This document shows positions 54,276-62,677 of a DNA stretch of 64,000 nucleotides, one piece after another (positions within the stretch are counted from its first letter, which is position 1; each line of letters starts with the position of its first letter). Source of the DNA: Flavobacterium ginsenosidimutans (GTDB taxonomy: Bacteria; Bacteroidota; Bacteroidia; Flavobacteriales; Flavobacteriaceae). The stretch is from positions 1 through 64,000 of the forward strand of contig NZ_QJRJ01000076.1 of NCBI RefSeq assembly GCF_003254625.1. The letters run 5' to 3'. A program made the translations under genes and the position numbers. The notes beneath the pieces are model-generated. The model did not search any database, was not told where the DNA came from, and saw only the letters and a list, made by a program, of their open reading frames with translations.

Positions 54276-54306
54276 CCGGACTTTTGAATTAATTGAAATA
54301 GAATAA

Positions 54307-55071
54307 ATGTCTGAAAAGCATAACGCATCAATCCCGAATCAAGAAGACGACAATCAAAACTGGTATTCTTCATGGTTTGATACGCCGTATTATCACATTC
54401 TTTACAAGGATAGAAATTATCGTGAAGCTCAAGTTTTCATGGACAATTTAACGCACTATCTTAACTTGCCTGAAAAGGCGAAAGTGCTTGATTTAGCATG
54501 CGGAAAAGGACGCCATTCTATTTATTTAAATCAATTAGGCTATAATGTTTTAGGAGCAGATTTATCTGAAAATAGCATTGCCGAAGCTAGTAATAACAGT
54601 AACGAAACACTTCATTTTAAAGTGCATGATATGCGCGAACCTTTTGAAGAAAAATTTGATGCTATTTTCAATCTTTTTACCAGTTTTGGCTATTTCGAAA
54701 GCGACGACGACAACCTGACTACTTTAAAAGCAATCAAAGAAAGCTTATCTGAATACGGTTTTGCTGTTATCGATTTTATGAACGTGCCAAACGTTATTGA
54801 AAATCTTGTTCCTGAAGAAACAAAAACGGTTGATGAAATTGATTTCCACATCAAAAGATATGTTGAAGACGGACATATTTTCAAAGAAATTGATTTTGAA
54901 GACCAAGGCAGAAAATATCATTTTACAGAAAAAGTAAAAGCACTAACTTTGAAAGACTTTCAGGACTTAATGGACGAAGCTGGAATTTTCCTTCTAGACA
55001 TTTTTGGAGACTACAAACTCAAAAAATTCCACAAAACTGAAAGCGAAAGATTAATCATGATTTTTAAATAA
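54307..55071 (+). CDS. class I SAM-dependent methyltransferase
   Basis: 254 aa. Seen: motif I VLDLACGKGRHSIYLNQLG near 61-79, acidic LGADLSENSI, and FDAIFNLFTSFGYFE in the motif IV position. The combination resembles small-molecule methyltransferases; substrate unknown. Followed by a TTTAATCG word-repeat hairpin. Confidence 0.78.
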   Translation: MSEKHNASIPNQEDDNQNWYSSWFDTPYYHILYKDRNYREAQVFMDNLTHYLNLPEKAKVLDLACGKGRHSIYLNQLGYNVLGADLSENSIAEASNNSNETLHFKVHDMREPFEEKFDAIFNLFTSFGYFESDDDNLTTLKAIKESLSEYGFAVIDFMNVPNVIENLVPEETKTVDEIDFHIKRYVEDGHIFKEIDFEDQGRKYHFTEKVKALTLKDFQDLMDEAGIFLLDIFGDYKLKKFHKTESERLIMIFK

Positions 55072-55072
55072 A

Positions 55073-55158
55073 TTGGTTAATCGTTTAATTGTTTAACGGT
55101 TTAATCGCTAAACAAAGAACAATTAACCGATTAAACAAATCAACGATTAAACAATAAA
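55073..55158 (+). repeat. inverted word repeat of TTTAATCG 8-mers
   Basis: The left part has TTTAATTG, TTTAACGG, TTTAATCG in tandem (about 55073-55108). The right part has the complementary AACAATTAACCGATTAAAC words (about 55117-55155). It fills almost the whole gap between the methyltransferase and ZIP genes. Confidence 0.75.
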
Positions 55159-55160
55159 AA

Positions 55161-55829
55161 ATGAATTATCTACTACCCTTATTTTCTGTACTTTTAGGAT
55201 ATATTGTGGCTTTGTTTATAAAACCAGAAAACAAAACCAATTTAAAATTACTACTGGCATTCAGCGGTTCTTTTTTGCTGTCATTAACCGTAATGCACCT
55301 ACTTCCTGATGTTTATGAATCGCACAATCATAATATCGGAATCTTTATAATGGTCGGAATTTTATTCCAGATCGTACTTGAATTTTTCTCAAAAGGAGCC
55401 GAACATGGACACGTTCACGGACATGCAAAAATGTCTCAAATCCCGTGGCTTTTATTTATCAGTTTATGTATTCATGCCTTTTTAGAAGGATTTCCGGTTA
55501 GTCATCATAAAGGATTAGCAATCGGAATTGCCATTCATCACTTACCAATTGCTGTTATCTTAACAACATTTTTTATCAATGCCGATTTGAACAAAAAAGC
55601 CATTTTTGCCTTCATGCTTGTTTTCGCAATTATGACCCCTCTTGGAACAATCGCATCAGAATATTTATCCTTTTTAAACGATTATTATACCGAAATAACT
55701 GCGATCGTAATTGGTATTTTATTCCACATATCATCTACCATTATTTTTGAAAGCAGCGAAGGACATAAATTCAACGTTGCCAAAGTTTCTATGATCGTTC
55801 TCGGAATTTTATTGGCATTCTTTTTATAA
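55161..55829 (+). CDS. ZIP family divalent metal transporter
   Basis: 222 aa with seven to eight membrane helices. Seen: a His-rich loop EHGHVHGHAK (about 90-99), metal-site helices with ISLCIHAFLEGFPVSHHKG and AIAIHHLPIAVIL, as in ZIP zinc/iron importers. The conserved His and Glu of the binuclear site are intact (HAFLEG and IHHLP). Likely imports zinc or a related ion. Confidence 0.85.
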   Translation: MNYLLPLFSVLLGYIVALFIKPENKTNLKLLLAFSGSFLLSLTVMHLLPDVYESHNHNIGIFIMVGILFQIVLEFFSKGAEHGHVHGHAKMSQIPWLLFISLCIHAFLEGFPVSHHKGLAIGIAIHHLPIAVILTTFFINADLNKKAIFAFMLVFAIMTPLGTIASEYLSFLNDYYTEITAIVIGILFHISSTIIFESSEGHKFNVAKVSMIVLGILLAFFL

Positions 55830-56155
55830 CATTCTAAATTACATATAGATTTCAATATCCTAACAGGTTTCCAAAACCTGTTAGGTATAAATTCAATTAC
55901 TATTTAGGTATAAAATACCAATCCTTAGAAACATTTTAGAATATTAAACCTGAGCATGTTTTAAGTTAAAAATATTTGGGCGTGCCCAAATTTACAAAAG
56001 GCGCTACTTAACAAACCGCTTATGAGCGCCTTTCGCAAATTCGGTCGGGCTATCCGCATTACTTCGGTAATTTGCTCCTATCCCTCACGCAAAAAAACGT
56101 AACATTATACCTAACAGGTTTTAAAAACCTTTTAGGAAATGAATCATTTTCTAAT
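55830..56155. other. gene-free region filled by a structured repeat element
   Basis: No coding potential seen. Most of it is the MITE-like composite at 55859-56136; the rest is AT-rich flank. Confidence 0.7.
55859..56136. repeat. MITE-like composite element with terminal hairpins
   Basis: CCTAACAGGTTT hairpins at both ends (55859-55885 and 56110-56136). The inner 18 bases, AAAACCTGTTAGGTATAA at 55873-55890, recur inverted at 56105-56122. Inside are GGGCGTGCCC (55978-55987), an AAAGGCGCT/AGCGCCTTT stem (55997-56033), CGGTCGGGCTATCCGC and ATTAC-TTCG-GTAAT with a UUCG tetraloop (56058-56071). GC content is above that of the surroundings. No protein is encoded. Confidence 0.7.
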
Positions 56156-58543
56156 TTAATTCCCCGTACGTTTTCTCTCTTCCTGATTTCCAAAACTACG
56201 TTCCTTCACGTTAATCTTTTTATTTCCAAAATTGTAAATCACAGATAAACGAACAAAGCGATTACTTTCATTTTGAGTATAAACCTGTTTTACGCCATTT
56301 ACAACCGAAGTGAAATCTTTTAAATAAGAAGTATAAAAAATATCATTGGCCAAAAATGCAATTTGAAGTGTTTTATTAAGCAAATCTTGTTTGAAACCAA
56401 TATCAAAACTTGACACATACCCTACTTCATACAAACCATTTTTAAAAGGCGTACTGTAATTAAAATCAATCTGAAGTTTACTGTTTTTACCTAAAATAAA
56501 AGTATTATTTGTAGTAAAATCAATTTGAAGGCTGTTTGATGGCGTTGCATTAATATCCTTAATGAATTCGGTTTTTGAGCCTAAAAAGTACAACGTATTT
56601 TCACTCTGCCACCAATCTGCAAAACTAACTGAATAACTTTCTCCTAAACCATAACTCAACCCTTTATAATAATTTTCTCGAGTTACAATTTGTGTATTGG
56701 TTTCTGGATTTGAGGTAAAAACAACTCCATATCCATTTGTAATAGCATTTACAAAAAAGCTTGTTCTTAAAACTTCTTTATAAGAATGAGCCAATTCAAA
56801 ATTATCGCTAAACGAAGGCTTCAAAAACGGATTCCCTTCTGAATAACTGTTACTATTAATATAAACCCTAAACGGATTTAACAGGTCAAAACGCGGTCTA
56901 TTGATTCTCTTTCCATAATTCAAACTAAAAGTATTGTTTTCATTTTTCTTGTACGAAGCATACAAAGTTGGAAACAGCTTCAAATAATTATTGATTGTTT
57001 CTTGATTCAACGTTTCAGAGAATCCGTTTGTTTGGGTATTTTCAAGTCGTAATCCCATTTGAAGATTCCATTTTTCATTTATTTTTTTATTTCCATTAAT
57101 GTAAATTGCCTGATTATTTTCAGTGTATTCAAATCGGTTTGACTGGTTCGGATCTAATTCTGGAGTTCCGCTAATAGTATTGTAATAAAGTATGTTGCTT
57201 TTGCTGTTGGTAAAACTAATTTTTGCTCCGTAAGATAAATTCAGCGCCTGAAACGGATGTTCCATATCTGCTTTAAAACTCAAATTATCAATATCTTGAT
57301 TCGAAATATTTCTTCCTGATTGGTTCACATCAACAAATTCCATATCTGGCGTATAATTGTTTGCCGTAAAATCTCGGTCGAATTTTGAATGATAATTAAA
57401 ATAATCCACATCAAAAGATAATTTTCTATTTAAAGAATCTAATTTGGTAATCAAATGAGCATTATAAATTTGGTTGCGAGAACCTTTGTCTGTGTAGCTT
57501 TTATTTAATGTAACATCTTCAAGCTCATTTTGAGTATTGTATTTATCAATTCTAATATCGGAACCAAAATCTGGATTGTATCTGTCATTCATAACCTGAA
57601 AACCAATCGTCGTGCGTTCTGAAAAATCATAATCCAAAGCCAATTTTCCTGAAAGATTTTCATCTTTTACTTTTGTTACAGCATTCATGGTTGAAAGACC
57701 ATCAGGAAAATAGATTTCTAGCGATTCATTAGCATTCTTATAACCCGTTTTTCCATTAACACTTGCCGAAAATCTAAACTTATCTTTGTTATAAAAGAAA
57801 TTATCTCTCAAAGTGTAAATTCCGTATTTATTCTGATCGTAAGAAATTGTTGTCGAATTTTTCCACGAATTGCGAACTCCTTTTTTCATAATGATATTAA
57901 TAAGTCCGCCCATTCCATCGGCTTCATACTTCGCTGGCGGATTGCTAATAATTTCAATATTTTTGATATCTGCCGCTGAAATTGATTTCAAAAAATTATT
58001 CAATTCCTCTCCTGTCAATTCAATCAAACGTCCGTCGATCATAACACGTGAAGTTCCTTTTCCTAAAATTGTAATTACATCATTTTTCACCACAACTCCC
58101 GGCGCTGTATTAATAGCATTTAAAGCATCACCGCCAGTTGTCGTGACATTATTTTCGAGATTATAAACCAAACGATCTGTTTTCTGCTCGATTGTATTCT
58201 TTTTAGATTGAATAACAACTTCGCCTAAATTGGTTGCAGTTTCTTTTAGAAAAATGATGCCTAGATCTATATCTTTTTCTAATGAAATTTCTTTTTCATA
58301 ATCGGCAAATCCTAAGAGACTGATTTCAATTTTATAAAATCCGTTTGTAAGATTCATTTCAAAAGAACCATCTTGTTTTGCAGTAGTTCCATCAATAATT
58401 TTTCCCTCTGAATTTAAAATGGAAACTTCTGCCCATTCTAAAGGCATAGTTTCACTTACTATTTTTCCTTTTAATTTTAATGTCGATTGTGCTAAACAAA
58501 ATAAAGGCAATACTAAAAAGATTAAAAGATGTGTTTTTTTCAT
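56156..58543 (-). CDS. TonB-dependent receptor-like outer membrane beta-barrel protein
   Basis: 795 aa. Signal peptide (1-18), CarboxypepD_reg-like domain (about 22-105: LKGKIVSETMPLEWAEVSIL), plug domain (about 115-225: GGDALNAINTAPGVVVKN, VMIDGRLIELTGEELNNFL), then a large barrel of the OMP_b-brl_3 type ending in VIYNFG. No SusD-like partner and no TonB box that I can name. The upstream gene is a 7TM-AraC regulator on the same strand, a plausible controller. Confidence 0.85.
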   Translation of the reverse strand: MKKTHLLIFLVLPLFCLAQSTLKLKGKIVSETMPLEWAEVSILNSEGKIIDGTTAKQDGSFEMNLTNGFYKIEISLLGFADYEKEISLEKDIDLGIIFLKETATNLGEVVIQSKKNTIEQKTDRLVYNLENNVTTTGGDALNAINTAPGVVVKNDVITILGKGTSRVMIDGRLIELTGEELNNFLKSISAADIKNIEIISNPPAKYEADGMGGLINIIMKKGVRNSWKNSTTISYDQNKYGIYTLRDNFFYNKDKFRFSASVNGKTGYKNANESLEIYFPDGLSTMNAVTKVKDENLSGKLALDYDFSERTTIGFQVMNDRYNPDFGSDIRIDKYNTQNELEDVTLNKSYTDKGSRNQIYNAHLITKLDSLNRKLSFDVDYFNYHSKFDRDFTANNYTPDMEFVDVNQSGRNISNQDIDNLSFKADMEHPFQALNLSYGAKISFTNSKSNILYYNTISGTPELDPNQSNRFEYTENNQAIYINGNKKINEKWNLQMGLRLENTQTNGFSETLNQETINNYLKLFPTLYASYKKNENNTFSLNYGKRINRPRFDLLNPFRVYINSNSYSEGNPFLKPSFSDNFELAHSYKEVLRTSFFVNAITNGYGVVFTSNPETNTQIVTRENYYKGLSYGLGESYSVSFADWWQSENTLYFLGSKTEFIKDINATPSNSLQIDFTTNNTFILGKNSKLQIDFNYSTPFKNGLYEVGYVSSFDIGFKQDLLNKTLQIAFLANDIFYTSYLKDFTSVVNGVKQVYTQNESNRFVRLSVIYNFGNKKINVKERSFGNQEERKRTGN

Positions 58544-58614
58544 GATTTCTAATTTTAACTTGTTCGATTAATTTGAAGCAAAGTTGCCTTAGAAAATATT
58601 CCTGTGCGACCGAC

Positions 58615-58659
58615 AAAAAAAGTCGAACCATTTTCTAACTCAGAAATTGGTTCGACTTT
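58615..58659 (-). terminator. terminator between the AraC-type regulator and the barrel gene
   Basis: AAAGTCGAACCA and TGGTTCGACTTT form a 12-bp stem; seven T follow on the minus strand. Confidence 0.85.
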
Positions 58660-58698
58660 ATTTGGCTTGAAGTACGACTTTTTACAAAACACTCATTT

Positions 58699-59832
58699 TC
58701 AACCGTTTCTGTACGCTGTCGGTGTTAAATTGGTATATTTTTTAAAAGAGGTATTAAATGAAGATTTAGAATTAAAACCTACTTCGTATAATATTTCCAG
58801 GACAGTTAATTGATTTTTCGACTGATCTTTTAAAATTTTCATGGCTTTTTGAATGCGATATTCATTCACAAAATCAAAAAAATGCTGGTCAATATGATGA
58901 TTGATTAATACAGATAAATCTCGAACTGGAATATTAATCTGATTTGCCAATTCCTGAATGGTGAGCGAAGGATCCAGAAATGGTTCTTTCTCAGTCATAT
59001 ATTGTTTCAATATTGCTATTTGAGTATTTATCAAATCGCTTCGTTCATTAATAACTTCTGACTCTTCTTCAATCTCAGGCAGAATTTCTTTAGTTAATTT
59101 CAATTTAGAATTAACCCCTCTAAAAAGTTCTGGATATTTTAAAGCTTTCATTATAAACCAGCATGTTATAAACAAAGCTATAGTTCCTACGAGTACATTT
59201 GCCCAAAGAAAAATTTCTCTGAAACCGCTATATCGTAAAGCATTTTTTAAAGCAACAATAGAATGTGCAACCAAAAAAACGCACGTCATTTGAAAAAGCC
59301 ATTTATATGTCGAAATCCCAGAATTTGTATAATTTTCTAGATATATTTCTTTGTATTTCTTCAAGATAAAAAACACACTGACGATGTAGAAAATATACTG
59401 GCACTCAATTAAAATTTGAATAAAATAGATTTCAGACATTGTATTTAAAGGACCAATAAAACTTCCGTCTTCAATACGTAAATAGATCCTTGGTATATAA
59501 ATTAAATTGACAATTATAAAAGGAAGTGCGTGAATTAAATGCTTCCATCTTAATCTAAAATCAGAATAACATACAGATAATACATAAAGATAAAATGTTG
59601 GCATTCCCAATAAACAAAAGGTTGATCTGAAAATTTCCAAGCTTCTATTATCTTCAGTGTATAAATACATAAAGAATCCGCTGAGATCAATAGCAGAAAA
59701 AATAAAAAAGAAAGCAAATAGACGATTTGCCAATTTATTTTCCGTTTTAACGGTTAGCAGAAAAAATGCCATCAACAAAGAAACAAAAACAGAAATTCGG
59801 GCTATTCCCTCTAATAAAACTAATTGATCCAT
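58699..59832 (-). CDS. AraC family regulator with seven-helix membrane sensor domain
   Basis: 377 aa. The N-terminal 235 residues hold seven hydrophobic helices, followed by a linker and a C-terminal double HTH (about 275-377) with FVNEYRIQKAMKIL and VLEILYEVGFNSKSSFNTSF, the AraC signature. Membrane-bound AraC regulators of this kind are frequent in Flavobacteria; ligands unknown. The next gene downstream is the TonB-receptor-like barrel, from which it is separated by a terminator. Confidence 0.88.
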   Translation of the reverse strand: MDQLVLLEGIARISVFVSLLMAFFLLTVKTENKLANRLFAFFFIFSAIDLSGFFMYLYTEDNRSLEIFRSTFCLLGMPTFYLYVLSVCYSDFRLRWKHLIHALPFIIVNLIYIPRIYLRIEDGSFIGPLNTMSEIYFIQILIECQYIFYIVSVFFILKKYKEIYLENYTNSGISTYKWLFQMTCVFLVAHSIVALKNALRYSGFREIFLWANVLVGTIALFITCWFIMKALKYPELFRGVNSKLKLTKEILPEIEEESEVINERSDLINTQIAILKQYMTEKEPFLDPSLTIQELANQINIPVRDLSVLINHHIDQHFFDFVNEYRIQKAMKILKDQSKNQLTVLEILYEVGFNSKSSFNTSFKKYTNLTPTAYRNG

Positions 59833-59850
59833 TTAATCTTTTATATTTAA

Positions 59851-59858
59851 CAAATATA
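59851..59858 (-). promoter_or_regulatory. -7 box TATATTTG of the 7TM-AraC gene
   Basis: Perfect TAnnTTTG match, 18 bases upstream of the ATG. Confidence 0.5.
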
Positions 59859-59999
59859 CTATTTTCGTTCTTTTTTTGCAGATGTATGAAAGGTTTCGCA
59901 ACATCTTAAACAAAACATTAAATCTTTGTGACTTTGTAATCTAAATTTCAAGATTGAGAGAAAAAAATATTAATTTTGACCAGTCTAAATAACGATAAA

Positions 60000-60812
60000 A
60001 TGACATTTACGAAAACTACTGAACTAGCATCAAAGTATGAACACTTAGAAAAAATGTCTGTTCATGAATTGTTATCTAATATTAATGAAGAAGACAAAAC
60101 TGTTCCCTATGCAGTTGAAAGAGCTTTGCCGCAAATCGAAGCTTTGATTCCGCAAATTGTCACTAAACTAAAACTGGGAGGCAGATTGTTTTATATTGGT
60201 GCTGGAACATCAGGCCGTCTTGGCGTTGTTGATGCTTCAGAGTGTCCGCCAACTTTTGGAGTTCCTTTTGATTTAGTAAATGGTATTATCGCAGGCGGTG
60301 ATACAGCTATAAGACGTGCTGTAGAAAATGCAGAAGATAATCCAACACAAGCTTGGATTGATCTTCAAAATCATAACATCAATTCAAATGATGTTGTAAT
60401 CGGAATTGCTGCTTCTGGAACAACTCCGTATGTTATTGGTGGTTTAGAAACTTGCAATCAAAACAATATTGTTACAGGTTGTATTACTTGTAATGCTGGA
60501 AGTCCATTGGCTTTAACAGCTCAATTTCCTATTGAAGTCGTTGTTGGACCAGAATTTGTAACAGGAAGCTCTCGAATGAAAGCTGGAACTGCACAGAAAT
60601 TGGTTTTAAATATGATTTCGACTGCTGCAATGATTCAGCTTGGAAAAGTAAGAGGAAACAAAATGGTCGATATGCAATTAAGCAACGTTAAACTAGTGGA
60701 TCGCGGCGTAAAGATGATTATGGGCGAAATTCCTGTTTCATACGAAGAAGCTTCTGAATTATTAAAAAAATACGGCAGCGTGAGAAATGCTGTTGATAAT
60801 TATAAAAAGTAA
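60000..60812 (+). CDS. murQ: N-acetylmuramic acid 6-phosphate etherase
   Basis: 270 aa SIS-domain enzyme that cleaves the lactyl ether of MurNAc-6-P during peptidoglycan recycling. Seen: YIGAGTSGRLGVVDASECPPTFG near 63-85, GIAASGTTPYVIG, and the MurQ signature GSSRMKAGTAQKLVLNMIS near 189-207. Start taken at the ATG at 60000; the earlier start in the same frame lies within the TAATTTTG -7 box (59971-59978). Confidence 0.92.
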   Translation: MTFTKTTELASKYEHLEKMSVHELLSNINEEDKTVPYAVERALPQIEALIPQIVTKLKLGGRLFYIGAGTSGRLGVVDASECPPTFGVPFDLVNGIIAGGDTAIRRAVENAEDNPTQAWIDLQNHNINSNDVVIGIAASGTTPYVIGGLETCNQNNIVTGCITCNAGSPLALTAQFPIEVVVGPEFVTGSSRMKAGTAQKLVLNMISTAAMIQLGKVRGNKMVDMQLSNVKLVDRGVKMIMGEIPVSYEEASELLKKYGSVRNAVDNYKK

Positions 60813-60858
60813 AAAGTACTCTAAGTGAAAACTTAATCGTAAAGTACACTAAGATTTA

Positions 60859-60903
60859 CGCAAAGTTCGCAAGGTTTTTGTCTAAAACTTTGCGAACTTT
60901 GCG
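60859..60903 (+). repeat. 20-bp inverted repeat of CGCAAAGTT words after murQ
   Basis: CGCAAAGTTCGCAAGGTTTT pairs with AAAACTTTGCGAACTTTGCG, one wobble, tiny loop. Each arm is itself a near-duplicate 9-mer (CGCAAAGTT, CGCAAGGTT). Confidence 0.8.
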
Positions 60904-60951
60904 GTTAAATACAAGCCAACAACTTGAAATCTTAAACTTGAAACAAAAAAC

Positions 60952-61173
60952 ATGGCAACAAACAAACAATTATTAGGAAAAGGAATTAAATATTTGACAG
61001 GTGCATTGCCTTTGATGTTTCTTGGGCCATCGTTGATTTACAATGCTTTTCAAAATCAGCACACTAATTGGCATTATCTTGTTTTAGGAATTGGAATTGC
61101 TGCCTGTTTGAGTTCTATGTTTTTGATCTTTTGGGGATTGAAAATCATAATGAAAGGAATTTTTAATGACTAA
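60952..61173 (+). CDS. DUF6095 family membrane protein
   Basis: 73 aa with two membrane helices (about 12-30 and 40-66), pattern KGIKYLTGALPLMFLGPSLIYNAF, matching DUF6095. Follows murQ, a pairing I believe recurs in Flavobacteria. Function unknown. Confidence 0.78.
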   Translation: MATNKQLLGKGIKYLTGALPLMFLGPSLIYNAFQNQHTNWHYLVLGIGIAACLSSMFLIFWGLKIIMKGIFND

Positions 61174-61401
61174 TTTCGATCGATATAGAAAGACCTTAAA
61201 TGGATCCATCAAGAAATTGAAAATATAAAAGATCCTAAAACTATCAAAAAGTTAAAAGTACTTCTTGAGTCTATTAATTATCCTAACAATGATTCTATAG
61301 AATCTTATAATTTAGATATAGAAAATTCCATTATAAATATTACTGAAGGAAAGTTTTATACTGAAGATCGAGCTAGGGAAATCATTTTAAAAAAAATATA
61401 A
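61166..61401 (+). pseudogene. frameshifted antitoxin-like remnant
   Basis: ATG at 61166 opens a short frame (MTNFDRYRKTL). The continuation lies in another frame without any start codon: KWIHQEIENIKDPKTIKKLK and a tail NIIN-like IINITEGKFYTEDRAREI to TAA at 61399-61401. Joined, it gives about 78 residues with the helix, GxxYT and short-helix layout of small antitoxins. Either a decayed gene or a sequence error; no toxin follows. Confidence 0.4.
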
Positions 61402-61411
61402 TATAATAAAA

Positions 61412-61984
61412 ATGGAAAGTCTAATTCACATTCAGAAAACATTCGAAAAAGTTGTTTACATCGATAAAAAAATAAACAATCGAGAGTTTGAAGATTGTGT
61501 TTTTAAAAATTGCGATTTTTCTAACAGCAATTTCAATTCTAATACTTTTCTTGACTGCGAGTTTATTGACTGTAATTTATCAATGACAAGTTTGGCAGGA
61601 ACAAGTTTAAAGAATGTCACTTTTAAAAATTGCAAACTTTTAGGAATTGCTTTTAACGAATGTGACGATTTCTTATTTCAGGTTTATTTCGAAGATTGCG
61701 TTCTAGATTATGCCTTGTTTTCGAATAAAAAAATGCCGAAAACTAAGTTTATTAATTCTTCTGTTCGTGAAGTTACTTTTATTGGAACCAATTTAACGAG
61801 TTCTGTTTTTGATAATTGCGATCTTGACGGTGCAATATTCAACGAAACACAATTAGCATCAGTCAATTTTAAAACAGCTTACAATTACAAAATTGATCCT
61901 GAATTTAATCCGATGAAAAAAGCACAATTTTCTACTGAAGGAATCGTCGGATTATTAGATAAATATGATATTAAAATCGTTTAG
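61412..61984 (+). CDS. pentapeptide repeat protein
   Basis: 190 aa. About 25 five-residue repeats with central Phe/Leu (residues 22-150: FEDCVFKNCDFSNSNFNS and onward), many with Cys at the corner positions, predicted to form a right-handed quadrilateral beta-helix. A C-terminal helix-like tail follows. Some such proteins mimic DNA and protect gyrase; nothing here proves that role. Two bases before the DinB-like gene, so cotranscribed. Confidence 0.85.
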   Translation: MESLIHIQKTFEKVVYIDKKINNREFEDCVFKNCDFSNSNFNSNTFLDCEFIDCNLSMTSLAGTSLKNVTFKNCKLLGIAFNECDDFLFQVYFEDCVLDYALFSNKKMPKTKFINSSVREVTFIGTNLTSSVFDNCDLDGAIFNETQLASVNFKTAYNYKIDPEFNPMKKAQFSTEGIVGLLDKYDIKIV

Positions 61985-61986
61985 TT

Positions 61987-62562
61987 ATGAGTGCCGATCA
62001 ATCTTATCTAGAAAGTGCCAGAAAACAGTTTTTATACTATAAAACATTAGGCGAAAAAGCAATTGATCAGCTAGAACCTGAACAGCTTTTTATTGCTGTC
62101 AATGAAGATACTAATAGTATTGCAACCATCATAAAACATATTTCTGGTAATATGCTTTCGCGCTGGACCGATTTTCTAACTTCTGACGGTGAAAAAGAAT
62201 GGCGAAACCGTGATGACGAATTTGAAAATGATTTACAATCTAAAGAAGAAGTTTTAAAACTCTGGAATAAAGGCTGGAATTGTCTTGAAAATGCTTTGGA
62301 AAGCTTAAAACCTGAACAGCTTTCAGATATTATTTATATTCGAAATGAAGGACATACGGTAATAGAAGCCATAAATCGTCAATTGGCACATTATCCTTAT
62401 CATGTTGGACAAATTGTTTTTTATGCCAAACAACTGAAAAAAAGCGAATGGGAAAGTTTATCGATTCCAAAAAACAAATCTGCAAATTACAACGCCGAAA
62501 AGTTTGCTAAAGAAAAAGAAATCAAGAACTTTACAGACGATGAGCTGAAAAGATTGAAATGA
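61987..62562 (+). CDS. DUF1572 / DinB-like metalloprotein
   Basis: 191 aa four-helix bundle. Seen: the three metal-ligand histidines of DinB-like folds, in TIIKHISGN (near 51) and QLAHYPYHVGQIV (near 133 and 137). Family members act as thiol-dependent transferases or remain uncharacterised. Directly follows the pentapeptide gene. Confidence 0.82.
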   Translation: MSADQSYLESARKQFLYYKTLGEKAIDQLEPEQLFIAVNEDTNSIATIIKHISGNMLSRWTDFLTSDGEKEWRNRDDEFENDLQSKEEVLKLWNKGWNCLENALESLKPEQLSDIIYIRNEGHTVIEAINRQLAHYPYHVGQIVFYAKQLKKSEWESLSIPKNKSANYNAEKFAKEKEIKNFTDDELKRLK

Positions 62563-62568
62563 TCCGTT

Positions 62569-62634
62569 TGTCAGTCTGAGCGAAGTCGAAGACCTTCTAA
62601 ACGAAAAACCCTTCGACTTCGCTCAGGATGACAT
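62569..62634. repeat. REP-like hairpin with CTTCGACTTCGCTCA arms
   Basis: TGAGCGAAGTCGAAG (62577-62591) and CTTCGACTTCGCTCA (62611-62625) pair perfectly; flanking TGTCA and TGACA lengthen the stem. It is more GC-rich than its surroundings. No transposase is nearby. Confidence 0.85.
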
Positions 62635-62677
62635 AAAAACTAGATTTCTAGCTCTGATAAAAAACTTAATTAAAAAA

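Noticed and set aside
58604..58813. 69-codon plus-strand open frame between barrel and AraC genes
   Set aside because: It spans a terminator hairpin and the 3' end of the AraC gene on the other strand.
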